From positions 281,349,426-281,413,425 of the forward strand of contig CP136063.1 in the NCBI GenBank assembly GCA_032622095.1: 64,000 bases of DNA, written 5' to 3'. The notes beneath the pieces were generated by a model. It was not told where the DNA came from and did no database searches. It saw only the letters and a list, made by a program, of their open reading frames with translations. Below, one piece after another: positions 10,877 through 22,000 of the stretch; the first letter of the stretch is position 1, and each line of letters begins with the position of its first letter. This stretch comes from Siphonodentalium dalli (taxonomy: Eukaryota; Mollusca; Scaphopoda; Gadilida; Siphonodentaliidae). The position numbers were made by a program, and so were the translations under genes.

Positions 10877-12601
10877 GGCAATAAAAAATCCCCTCCCACT
10901 TTTTGCGAAACAAGAGGGACAACTCTACTCTACTTCCAAGATCGAAACTTTCGATGGAACGGCTCTGGTAGATTATAATAAACTTACGGCGCCGTGTACA
11001 AATTACATTTCGAATTATTATAAACTTTGAGGGATATTATTTTTTGTTCTATGCATCCACTTTGACAAAACGAATGCATACTGGCGCTAAATATTATGAG
11101 TCGCCTCAAGTATATTATTAAACTATATATTTATGGGCCTACCGCCGGGGGGTGAGTTTGTGCAAAATAATTTCTATTCACATTTTTGCCCTTGTTTTCA
11201 AATATATTCATTAATATAATTGTGTTCTAAGGCAGGTTATGGCCTTTACATACACTTAGGAACAGGGTAGGTATAATATATAAGTAATACAGGGGAGATC
11301 TTCCAACAACATACCTATACCGGGCGGGGTGGGTGCATCTCAGAGGCCTGAAAAAAAAAAAATTGTGCAATTTTTTTTCAACCCACATTATAATGGACAT
11401 TGTTTTAACTTGTGTTCTAACATAGATTATGAATTTATGACCTTAACCAACACTTAAGAACATATGTAGGTAAGATAAAGCACTCTCTGGTGCCAAATAA
11501 AAGTGATGACTGAATAGGAGTGCTGGTTTGCATTTCACCTCAAATTAATATTGAATAGTGCCTGAACAGATAGTGCTGGCATTTTCACTCTGGCATGTCT
11601 AATGACCAAATAATACTAGTGCTGCAGAGTGCTGGCTAACAAAATACCTCAAATTAAAATATAAACATGCCAGCCTGTTTATTTGGCTCCAAAGGGTGAT
11701 ACTGATATACTATGTAACTGTCATTGCAGGTATGGCTATAGGGTGTTCTGATATGATGGTTGGTGGCACCATTTTGGGAACAACAGTGAAGAAGTCATTA
11801 ATTAGTAACTGGACTATTTATGTAAAAATTAAACACAATGTTGGCTTATTGGCACTATAAATATTACCTCACAATATCTGTGCATGCTGTAGAATAAAAC
11901 ACTGTTTATTTCAAAATGTATTTTTCAATGTCGAAAACAACATCATAACCGTTGATAGTTTTTCAATTGTTTGAACACTTGGAATCTGCCAGAAACGGAC
12001 CAATTTAAAACTTACCTTTGATTCTGTTTGATTTGGTCTTGAATAGATTTAAAATGTTTTTTTTCTTATTTTAGGGGGTATGTCCAAAATAATCAGGCGG
12101 AAAAAATATTTTTTTTGCACAAAAAGGGTGGGTGGGTAGCAAAAGGGCTGTGAAAAATTTGTTGGGCCCTGTGTGTGTAAATGTTCTCACGAACCCCCCC
12201 CCCCCCCGGCCCGATACCGCACCGTACGCGCACGTAGGCATATATAGTCGCCTAGCTATGCCTATTTCTCATGCATGAGTGGCACCATGGCAGGGTTTGT
12301 GGGTAGACCCTATATAGCTAATTGGAACTGATGTACAGGGAAGTTATCCCCTATATCAAAATAGCATGTTATATTGCAAACAATCTATGTATAATAAAAC
12401 TAATTGTTGTTTGTTTGTTATTCCGCTATTATAAAAGGCGATCAAACGGCTGGACCAACATATTACTGGTAATAAAGCTGAAAATGTGTATATAGGGGTA
12501 ATTTGACTCAGTGAGTTCACATTATTAGATAGGACTGATATGTCCCATTTATCTCAGATGTCTTTAAAAAAAAAACAGCTGAGACTCGGCATGGAATGTA
12601 C
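10877..12601. other. HSCB upstream region and low-complexity repeats
   Basis: The HSCB 5' region is expected just above 10876 on the minus strand; no clear TATA element was identified. From 11140 to 12240 there are G-rich or C-rich runs near 11315-11345 and 12192-12206, and GTGGGTGGGTAGCAAAAGG-like phrases related to the poly-G/C foldback families elsewhere. No gene is seen. Confidence 0.4.
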
Positions 12602-13073
12602 TTAAAGGTACTCAATCCCATCAAACGATCCTAAATTACTATTTCTTTGGCTTCGGGGGTAAAAAATATTTGATTCGAGTCGAGCGAACCTACTCATCAA
12701 AGCTCAGGGTGATTAGATATCGATTTTTGAAGTTTGCAATTTCTATTGTGTGTGGACCAGAACTTAATTGTGCAGAAGCACGTGGTGAAAGGGACGAAGA
12801 TGCGAATGAAGATGGATAACTCTAAAATCAAGTGGCTATTATTACCACTTTATTTTAGAGTTATCCATCTTCATTCGCATCTTCGTCCGTTTCACCACGA
12901 GCTTCTGCACAAGTTCTGGTCCACAAACAATAGAATTTGCAAACTTTAAAAATCGATATCTAATCACCCTGAGCTTTGATGGGTGGGTTCCTCGACTCGA
13001 ATCAAATATTTTTTACCCCCGAAGCCAAAGGAATAGTAATTTAGGAGCGTCTGATCGGATTGAGTACCTTTAA
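12602..13073. mobile_element. TTAA-flanked long palindrome element
   Basis: A 472-bp near-perfect palindrome with arms of about 230 bp. It runs from TTAAAGGTACTCAATCC to GGATTGAGTACCTTTAA, with a CTATTATTACC-like centre. TTAA sits at both ends. Single half-related, non-palindromic copies are at 28422-28874 and 7157-8055. Confidence 0.85.
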
Positions 13074-13589
13074 CAAATTGCGCGCATAAGCGACCAGAAC
13101 GCTCTTTATCCACACCATACCAAGAGTGAACCTCGTTGTCGTTAGTCTACACATAGATCGTACTCAACGTCCCACATCGCCTCGAATAGCATAAGCTACC
13201 AGAACGCTCTTTATCCATACCATACCAGGAATATATTAACAGTCAACCTATATTCATCCATGCAGAACAGTTCTTTGAAATTGTGTAAATGTATGTCAAA
13301 ACAAATTACAGAAAATTTACGTGTGTGATTATATATTGATGAATTTACTCTAAAAATGTGGTCTCTCTCTCCTTGTTCTTTATAAAGCAGCATATATGTA
13401 GTATAAAACGATTATATCAGCAAAATGTGTTGACCATATCCAATAATAAAGTGGATCAATATGCTTGTTATTGAAATTATTAATAATAACTCTGTCGTGA
13501 TGAAATGAAAATTGGTCATCTCCAAATTGTTTTGTCAATTACTTGTAAGTCGAAGTTATATACTAATACTTAAAGGAGAGAGAATCCAC

Positions 13590-13727
13590 TTTCGTTTTGT
13601 AACCTCGTAACAATTATGTATATATTATCTATGTCAATATATACCCCGCCTGTTATATTATGTATTATATTCTCAAACACTGTTTTTACAGTTTAATGGG
13701 AAATAAACATATTGAATTGAATTGAAA
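13590..13727 (+). mobile_element. LINE 3' tail fragment
   Basis: Ends in AATAAACATATTGAATTGAA followed by TTGAA-type repeats, a short tandem tail typical of CR1/L2-like LINE 3' ends. No coding part is retained nearby, so it is a dead 3' fragment. The left boundary is not defined. Confidence 0.5.
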
Positions 13728-13884
13728 TGCTTGTAAGAAATAAATACATTCTAGGTCGCTTGTACATACAAGCACGTCCCGTATTCACCCTTCTGGAGTG
13801 ACACCGTGACCATATTCAGCCTGAGTTATATGTCATCCCAATCCGCAGCCAAGTTTTGATTTTTCTGAAGTAAGTTGCCTTCTG

Positions 13885-14235
13885 AGTGGTGGTTTTCTGT
13901 TCCTGGGTTCAATTCATTGATTTCCATGCAGTCCATAACTATTTCAATATCAGAATAATTATTTGGAGCATATATAAACACCCATCATCGCAACACAATG
14001 GTGATGCAAGTTGTGGTCTACAAGATTCTGAATCCGCTGTGTTCGTGTTTAATATATACATGTATCTACAGAAACGAATATGAACTGAAACTGTCATCAG
14101 ATCCACGACTTTTACAAAATATATTTTTGTCAGTTTTGAATTCGCGCAGACACATGCGCGAATTTAAAGTGCGCGAATTCAAAACTGAGCGAAAAATAGT
14201 ACTGCATGAATTTAAATTAAAAGTAAGGTAGTTAT
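13885..14235. repeat. Dispersed repeat next to TTAA MITE copy 2
   Basis: Shares ATCAGAATAATTATTTGGA, GAACTGAAACTGTCA and TGCGCGAATT..AAACTGAG with 17231-17500. Both copies lie close to a family-T MITE, which suggests that one composite block was copied or that the MITE targeted this repeat. Confidence 0.6.
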
Positions 14236-14534
14236 TGATAAAACAAATGCTTCTATAAATGTTTCTTATTCACAACTTGTGTAACCGGCTATGCTTTCTG
14301 ACATGGCTGATCAGCCCATGCAATCCTCGTAAACTGCCGCCCCGAATTTCTTGCGTCTTTATAGTTCAGAACACGAGAGCAAACCAACTATATATATATA
14401 GTGAATCACCACAATGTGACCACATTTGTCTCTCTCAAGTTCTATGTCTAATCATTACACATCTATCTGCGTCATCACGGTCGTCCGGTTTGTGCTTTTA
14501 CATTATTCCAGATTATGTAATTCAAAACGCCAAC

Positions 14535-14690
14535 GTGGAGCACCTACTTTATAAAGTGTAGATCTGGGACAAATATGTAACCCACTGAGTCATTGTGGAG
14601 CATCTATACACTTTAAAGTGTAGATCTAGGACAAATATGCAACCCGCTAAGTTATTGTGGAACATTTATGCGTATAAAGTGTAAATCTTT
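14535..14690 (+). repeat. About 60-bp tandem repeat, three units
   Basis: Unit starts at 14535, 14595 and 14657 with GTGGAGCA or GTGGAACA. They share AAAGTGTAGATCTGGGACAA and ATGTAACCC. Confidence 0.8.
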
Positions 14691-14770
14691 GCACAATGTA
14701 ATGAACGAAAGAGTAAAACTCAACTCTACAAAGGTGTAGCAATATACCTACACGAATACATTACTCGTCT

Positions 14771-15290
14771 TTAAAGACACGGGCGGTGTTCGTTGCAGAA
14801 ATTTTCAAATCGCCACCAACAGAAGGAATATTAAAATATCTATAGTTTTGTTCATATGCCAAACATACTCAGCGCGTAAATAGTATATTGTCGTCAAGAC
14901 GTACGATGGTGTACGTAAACAAGAGCCTGCTCGTGTTACCGAAGTTTTGCTTCTGTTTACATAACACAGCGCAATTCTATTGGTCAATCACACACACACA
15001 TGATATAAACGCTCTTTATTATTTCCATATCAGAAAAACAGTAACAAATAACGCTCTTTATGTTTACCATATCCGGATCTAAACAAAAGCCAGGTTCTGT
15101 AACGTTTTTTGCGTTTGTTTACATAACAAAGGAAAAACATTTGACAATAACATACTGTTTATGCCATATTTCTGATTGGTATAAGAAAAAAGTATGTCTA
15201 TATTTTACTGTTATTTCTGTTCATGGCGGTTTTTGACGGAGGTGAATATTTTAACAGCATACCCACCGCCAACACCGCCCGTAACTTTAA
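14771..15290. mobile_element. TTAA MITE (family T), copy 2
   Basis: 520 bp. Ends are TTAAAGACACGGGCGGTG and ACCGCCCGTAACTTTAA, and the body is the same as copy 1. A poly-G run (15305-15314) follows shortly after the right end. Confidence 0.8.
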
Positions 15291-15784
15291 ATTCGCGCAT
15301 TATCGGGGGGGGGGTGTCTGCAACAACAACAAAATCCGTACACAGGGATGAAAACAAATCCGCCCAACCAGGGACCCACCACGTGAAAACAAACATTGTT
15401 CCTCCAACAAATTGGGAACCCATGCACCCCTTTACCATAATTGTTATATTTATAGCTGTTTTTTTAAATGAAATATAACCCCTAACGTTTGTCTGCTGAC
15501 AATTGGTATATATTAGTGCTGATTACATTATAAAAATCTCTCAGTGATTACTGCAGTGACAGACTATTTGATGCAGGTATAAAGTTATTTTCTCTGTTGA
15601 CCGTGCAGCGGATATGATATTTGTCAGCGTATACCTGCATGTCTTAGATCGCTTTGCTAATTTGCACATGACATTTTTGTTCAAATTGGATGGTGCACCT
15701 TTGATGATTTTGAGCGATATATATTAACAATTAATTGCATAAAACCCATGGTGCCCGCCAATGCGATTGTTCTATCTCGTGTTT
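15291..15784. other. Gene-free spacer
   Basis: Contains the G run at 15305-15314. The open frames across 15194-15478 arise from the MITE and spacer and show no recognisable domain. Confidence 0.45.
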
Positions 15785-16510
15785 TTATACGCCTTTTAAA
15801 AAAAAGGTCGTATTATGTAATTCGTCCGTCCGTCCGCCCGTCTGTCTATTTGGTTTCCGACTGATAACTCCAGTTTGGATTAGTTGATCTGAACCAAAGT
15901 TGGTATGTCTATTTCCCAGCTAAATACACAGGACAAGTTAGATATTTTTACATGAGTTACGGCCCTTTTCGACTTAGAATTTGACCACCGTTAACATTTT
16001 AGGTTTCCGACCGATAACACCAGTTTGAATTATTTGATCTGAACCAAAGTTGATATGTCTATTTCCCAGCTAAAACACAGACCAAGTTCGAATATGGATT
16101 GCGTCCAATTATTTTTACATGAGTTACGGTCCTTTTTCGACTTAGAATTTGACCGTCCGTTAACATTTATGGTTTCCAATAGATAATTACAGTTTGAATT
16201 ATTTGATCTGAACCAAAGTTGGTATGTGCATTTCCCAGCCAAAGATACAAGTTCGAATATGGGTTCCGTCCAATTATTTTCACATGAGTTACCCTTTTTT
16301 GACTTAAAATTTGACCGATTTCATGAAAGTTTTGTTTCCGACCGATAACTCAAGATTGGATTATTTTATCTGAACCGAAGCTGGTATGTCTGTTTCCCAG
16401 CTAAAACTGCAGACCACTATCGAATATAGGTTCTGTCCAATTATTTTCACATGAATTGCGCACGTTTTTCGACTTAGAATTTGACCGCATTTTGGCAATG
16501 AAATTAGGGG
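15785..16510 (+). repeat. Diverged tandem array, about 155-165 bp unit
   Basis: Opens with GTCCGTCCGTCCGCCCGTC, then four units with starts near 15850, 16005, 16167 and 16333. They share TTTCCGACCGATAAC, CTGAACCAAAGTTG, TATTTCCCAGCTAAA and TTCGACTTAGAATTTGACC. It is related to the 1560-2255 array. Confidence 0.8.
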
Positions 16511-16726
16511 TATATATATAAGATATTCTTTGTAAGCTAAAATTATTATTTTATTTTGGGGTAGTACAATTCGAAAGGAGGTATTTTGCCACACCCTAGC
16601 GATGCTCTTGTTTTTAAATATACTAGGGTTAGTTATGTCAAAACAACCTATTACAATACACGCAGCCAAGTCTACGCGGTTGTGGTTTTACTTTCTTCTC
16701 TCGAGTTCATTGCTGTCCATAAGTCT

Positions 16727-17230
16727 TTAAAGGCACGCGGGCGGCTTTGTTCAAATCGCCATCAACAGAAGGAAAATTAAAATATATATAGTTTTGTTCA
16801 TATGCCAAACATAATCAGCGCATAAATAGTATATTGTCGTCAAGACGTACGATGGCGTACGTAAACAATTAAGAGCCTGTTCGTGTATCAGAAGTTTTGC
16901 TTCTGTTTACATAACACAGCGCAATTCTATTGGTTAATTACACACAAATTATATAAACGCCCTTTATTATTTCCATATCAGGAAAACAGTAACAAATAAC
17001 GCTCTTTATGTTTACAATATCCGGATCTAAACAAAAGCCAGGTTCTGTAACGTTTTTTGCTTTTGTTAACATAACAAATGAAAAAACATTTGACAATAAC
17101 ATACTGTTTATGCCATATTTCTGATTCGTATAAGAACAAAGTCTGTCTATATTTTACTATTATTTCTGTTTATGGCGGTTTTTGAATATTTTAACAGCAT
17201 ACCAACCGCCAACGCCACCCGTATCTTTAA
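16727..17230. mobile_element. TTAA MITE (family T), copy 3
   Basis: 504 bp with ends TTAAAGGCACGCGGGCGG and CCACCCGTATCTTTAA. The body matches copies 1, 2 and 4. Confidence 0.8.
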
Positions 17231-17500
17231 ATATCAGAATGATTATTTGGAACATAAAGATATCCATCTTCACAACAAAATGGTGAATGTATGTTCTATT
17301 CGATGTTACTTTTCGTCGTGGTGGTTTTTACCTTCAGGAAAATAATAAGAACTGAAACTGTCACCAAATATACAAGTCTTTTACGAAAATAGTTTTGTTA
17401 GTTTTGAATACACACAGCATGCACGGTGCGCGAATTCAAAGTGCGTGAATTCCAAACTGAGATACATATAGCACTGCGCGAATTTAACTACAATTACGGT
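17231..17500. repeat. Dispersed repeat after TTAA MITE copy 3
   Basis: Related to 13885-14235 (shared AACTGAAACTGTCA, GTGCGCGAATTC and AAACTGAG phrases). It starts immediately after the MITE's TTAA. Confidence 0.6.
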
Positions 17501-17676
17501 ATGTGTAAATATTTGCTCTACACAAGAATAATCATTAATATCTATGTCCAGAAGTTAGTCATACATATTTTTGTTTGTTAAATATACCCGATATATAGGT
17601 ATTAGTTTCCAAAAGAAGCGATTTGTGTCGCCATGCAACGTATAATCCATGGATAGAATCACCCGTCATGAGTGCA

Positions 17677-19964
17677 TAGATGAGCGGTCTTGGGCCCCAA
17701 CGGGGCTTATTTTTCGAGTTTATTTTTTTTCTTTACACACGGAAAAATTATACATCATATGAAAGTAGAAGATGTAGGCTTCATGTTCCGCCCTGCTGTA
17801 AAATGTGAAAGTGGTGCCGTTGCCATGGAAACAGAATGTAAACAATGTAGACACAGTTTGATATTAAACCATTTCCGCAAATGGTAAAAACTAATTCAAG
17901 CCCATTCTAGGACAGGAACAGACGTTGAAGATCATTTTTGACATACAATTTTGGTATTGTGGATCGCATTTGATATACACAAACTTTTGATATCTGGTAT
18001 ATGGTCCACATTTGAGAACACACAGGTCATTGTCTTATATCTTTTTAAAGTGGTGATATAATTTTTTTTTTAATTAATATATAAAATTAATAAATGCTGG
18101 GCCTGACTAAATTATCATCGTCATGGAACCTCATCGGCATAACATGGCTTTAGTCCCATAAAACGACTGACATCGTGTGAGCAACATATCACCACATTTG
18201 CATAGCAATCCTCACTATTATTACACTGCATGACCCATTTTAATCATGCAGGTCTACATTTGACCCAAAGGGGTTCGGATGTGATATATTCCAGGAACTT
18301 GTTATGCCGTTATTCTGAGTAAGTACAGGTAATTACTAATTAGGGATGTAGCTTATAATCATCAACTATTTGCTTTCAAATCAGTTTCATAATTCCCAGA
18401 CAGCGAATCTTTTAAAATCCTATGATGGCATTTTCCAGATACGTGGTGTTGGTTTTTAAACCCGTAATTTTTCACACAATTTCCAATAATAAAAAAAATT
18501 GTGCAAAACACATCACTATTTAGACAATTTTCGTCTAGATCCACAGAAACAGCTGAGAAATTGGGAATAAAATGATCAAAACACGTGGACTCTGAGTCTG
18601 ATGAGTACCATGTCAGGGTGCGTTCACATAATGGTAAATTTGTCTGGCAAACCTGCAGGAAAGTCGTCTTAGGGGTGCTCTTATCCCCTATTGTATTATA
18701 TATATGAGTTGAAGACTTTGAGATACCTATAACAGGTTGTTACAATATCTTTTGTTTTATAAAATTCACAATTTAAATGTCCGGTTTATAGGGGAAAACA
18801 TCATTATTCATTATTCAAAAAGTTAATTTGTGTCGCAATGGTTATAGAACTTCATTTCTTTCCAATAATGAAATTTTGTGTATTTTTTAATATCGTTTCC
18901 ATGGTGATAGGTATTTCTCAGGGTATTGGGCTTTTTCTGCAGTTTTATCAAAACTAGATTGAAGCACACGTAAGAAGCCATCATAATATGTATTATTACT
19001 GTAACCAATGTAGTATCAAATAAATGCTTCAATTCCAAAATTATCGCATTTTTTGCAAAAATTAACAGTGTTTACCCCAAAATGGCAATAAAACCTTCAT
19101 ATCCTATATGTGAATCCTAGCTACTACTGGGATAATTGGGAAATAGTAATCTTTGAAAACGGTTTTGAGACATCTATAACGGGTTGTCATAATACGCTTT
19201 GCTTCATAAAATTACATGCTTTAAATGTCAGCTCTATGGGGAAAAAACATCATTATTTGGCGAAATTTGGTCCGTTTCCATGACAACAGCTGCATAAACC
19301 GCATCAATTACCCAACACAGAAGTCCGGATTAAAAGTGCATGTCATAAAAAACAAATTTCAAAATTTTGTATTGTGTCGCAAGGGTAATAGGTCTTCATT
19401 TCTTTCCAATAACGGCATTTTTTGTATTTTTAAATATCGTTTCCATGGTAACAGGTATTTCTCTTGGTATTGGGCCTTTTCGGCAGTTTTATCCAAATTA
19501 ATTTAAGTACACGTATGATGCCATCATAATATTGCATAAATTATTACTGTAACCAATGTAGTATTCAATAAATGTTCCAATTCCAAAATTATCGCATTTT
19601 TTGCAAAAATCACAATTTTTCACCCCAAAATGGCAATAAAGACCCGTATAACCTACATGTGCATCCTATTTAATACTGGAATCGTTGGAACATAGTTATA
19701 GTGGACAAATCATCAATAAATGATCTTCAACGTCTGTTCCTGTCCTAGAATGGGCTTAAATTAGTTTTTACCATTTGCGGAAATGGTTTAATATCAAACT
19801 GTGTCTACATTGTTTACATTCTGTTTCCATGGCAACGGCACCACTTTCACATTTTACAGCAGGGCGGAACATGAAGCCTACATCTACTTTCATATGATAT
19901 ATAATTTTTCCGTGTGTAAAAGAAAAAAAAAAAAAAAAAAATTCTGGTCAAGACCGCTCCTCTA
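17677..19964. mobile_element. 2.3-kb non-autonomous DNA transposon with ~250-bp inverted ends
   Basis: The arm at 17679-17937 is the reverse complement of 19718-19962. The outer ends GATGAGCGGTCTTG and CAAGACCGCTCCTC sit just inside TA on each side, fitting a TA target duplication (Tc1/mariner-like). No transposase frame exists between the arms. The interior holds an imperfect direct duplication (about 18712-19105 and 19164-19650). Several RFX X-box-like 14-mers occur: 17819-17832, 18895-18908 (weak), 19274-19287, 19439-19452 and 19823-19836. Confidence 0.8.
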
Positions 19965-20849
19965 GCAGGGACGTATATATAGTCATGGAGGGATTGACGT
20001 TCGTCAGAGTGTCCACCCCAAATTGTAAACTATACCCCTCCCACAATCGAATCTGTCTGAATTTCTGACTGGTGTGATAACACAGTATATAGATATATAA
20101 ACTTCAAATAAATTAAAATCTTACTATTCGTTAATATTTATCACTATTGGACAACGACAGCATAAACAGTCTCTTTTTTGTGGTTTTCCGAGAACCTAGC
20201 AAAAGTCAAAACCTGCTAAAATACATTTTCTGATAATCAAAACATCATGTAATTGGTTCATATGTTTAATCTCATTAGTTTCGAATATAGAAAAGGAACA
20301 CGCAATTTATAATATATAAAGCATACAATGAAAAACGCTTAATTTCAAATTGAAGTTTCGCGGTGTCATCAAATAGTTTCTTTTGAATCATACAATAGTT
20401 CATGCAATATCATGACGTGGCGTGCATAAACAAACATGCGATGACGTTCAGATTGCAATGTTGATATGTTATATGAAGAATATAGAAGTAAAGAACGAAT
20501 AATGTTTATGCTTTTAAAATAGCGTTTTAAATTTGTGTCAATGTTTTTAATTCTGAATGAATTATGTATATATAGGGCATGATTTCGGTACGTTTCGCTT
20601 CTATCTTACTCCCATTATGTTAGCTAAATTGATGACCATCGTTTTCATGTCAAGTTTGTAGGGACGCACAAATCACGTTATATGTCCACACCCACGTAGA
20701 TGGATTCGCCAATAATTAATTTAAACGCGCATCTAGCGTAAGACAATGACTAGTATGTCTCGCCTTGGGTACTCAGTCATCAATCAAGGAACCATGCATG
20801 ACGCCATAGTCGCCAACACAGACCGGGTGCGAGCGATCCATCACACACA
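19965..20849. other. Upstream region of EEP gene
   Basis: No exon was recognised. The sequence directly precedes the putative promoter of the EEP gene and contains no family-level repeat that I can name. Confidence 0.4.
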
Positions 20850-20924
20850 GGCTAACATATATAGCTATATTGAACAGTACACTCGCTCCTTATCAATTTC
20901 ATCCACCCACACATAGGAGGCAAG
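20850..20924 (+). promoter_or_regulatory. Putative core promoter and non-coding exon 1 of EEP gene
   Basis: TATATA at 20858-20863 lies about 25-30 nt before a pyrimidine-rich stretch (CTCGCTCCTTATCAATTTC) that could hold the start site. The exon would end at GGAGGCAAG (20924), followed by the strong donor GTGAGT. The matching acceptor, CACCCACAG, ends at 21372, ten nucleotides before the ATG. The site is inferred from motifs only. Confidence 0.5.
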
Positions 20925-21382
20925 GTGAGTTCCCAGGTCTGATACTTCCATGCATACTGTGTCCATGAGTCATAAATAACGCAAGATATGTTGTTTTTTT
21001 TCACCCTTACACCTGTTTCATCCTGCCTATATATTTTGTTTTCGTTTTTTATTGTATTTCATTTATTTTGACGTCGGGAAAAACCAGACATAGTGTATGC
21101 ATAGTTAGGTAACATGTAATGTACTTACAAACTTGAAGATGTTTTCCGAATTTCAGACCTCCAGTTACATCAACATACACAATACAATTTAAACAATACC
21201 GTTCGCTTTAGATTGTTTTACTAACGCAATGCTGAACACCAAATGTGACATATACACTATTGACTGATAAATACAAAAGTAGTTATGTTATCGAAAACTT
21301 TATAAAAATAATTATTGATGTCTTTAAAACTTCGAACCTATAAGAAATAAATATTCCAATTTTCACCCACAGCTTTCCAAAA

Positions 21383-22000
21383 ATGGCGATGCTTTCCGTA
21401 TTGGGAGCTATTCTATTTCTCGCCACCTCTTGTTATGGACAGAAACCGGCACCACTCTCTGTTACCTCATTCAATGTCGCTGGGACACCTCTATTCGAGA
21501 ACATGACACAGAGAATACAGAAGATCATACACGAACTGAAAACACTCGACTCTGATGTAGTATGTCTTCAGGAAGTCTGGTTCGAAAAAGATATGAAAAC
21601 AATCATCAATCAAATGAAAAGAACGCATCCATATTCCCACAGTTCCCTGCATTTCGACACACAGACCGTCAGTGCACATGTCCCACCAGTTCCGCCATGT
21701 TTTTCATTCAAATTTATTTACTTCGTAATGTGCATGACGGATAACTGTTCGAACGTCACAGACAGGATGGAGCGTGTTCAGTGTGCTGTTAACACGTGCA
21801 GTTTGTTAGACTTGACTCAGACGTGCATTACGTGTCTGTCGACAGTAGAAAATACACTGGAATGTGCCAACAACAAACATATAAGGATTAACGACCCTGG
21901 ACTATTGATTATTAGTAAGAAGCAGATGTCCAACCCCTCCTTTTCATACTTCGATCCGATGGTCAAGCATCTTATTCCACAAGGAGTTCTCGCAGCTAAC
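21383..22000 (+). CDS. EEP gene coding exon 1 (206 codons)
   Basis: Starts at AAAATGGCG ten nucleotides after the acceptor and ends GTTCTCGCAGCTAAC|GTAAGT in phase 0. It encodes the signal peptide, the Asn31 and Glu64 motifs and the Cys-rich insertion. Reading on past the donor gives a short unrelated tail and a stop, so splicing here is needed. Confidence 0.87.
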
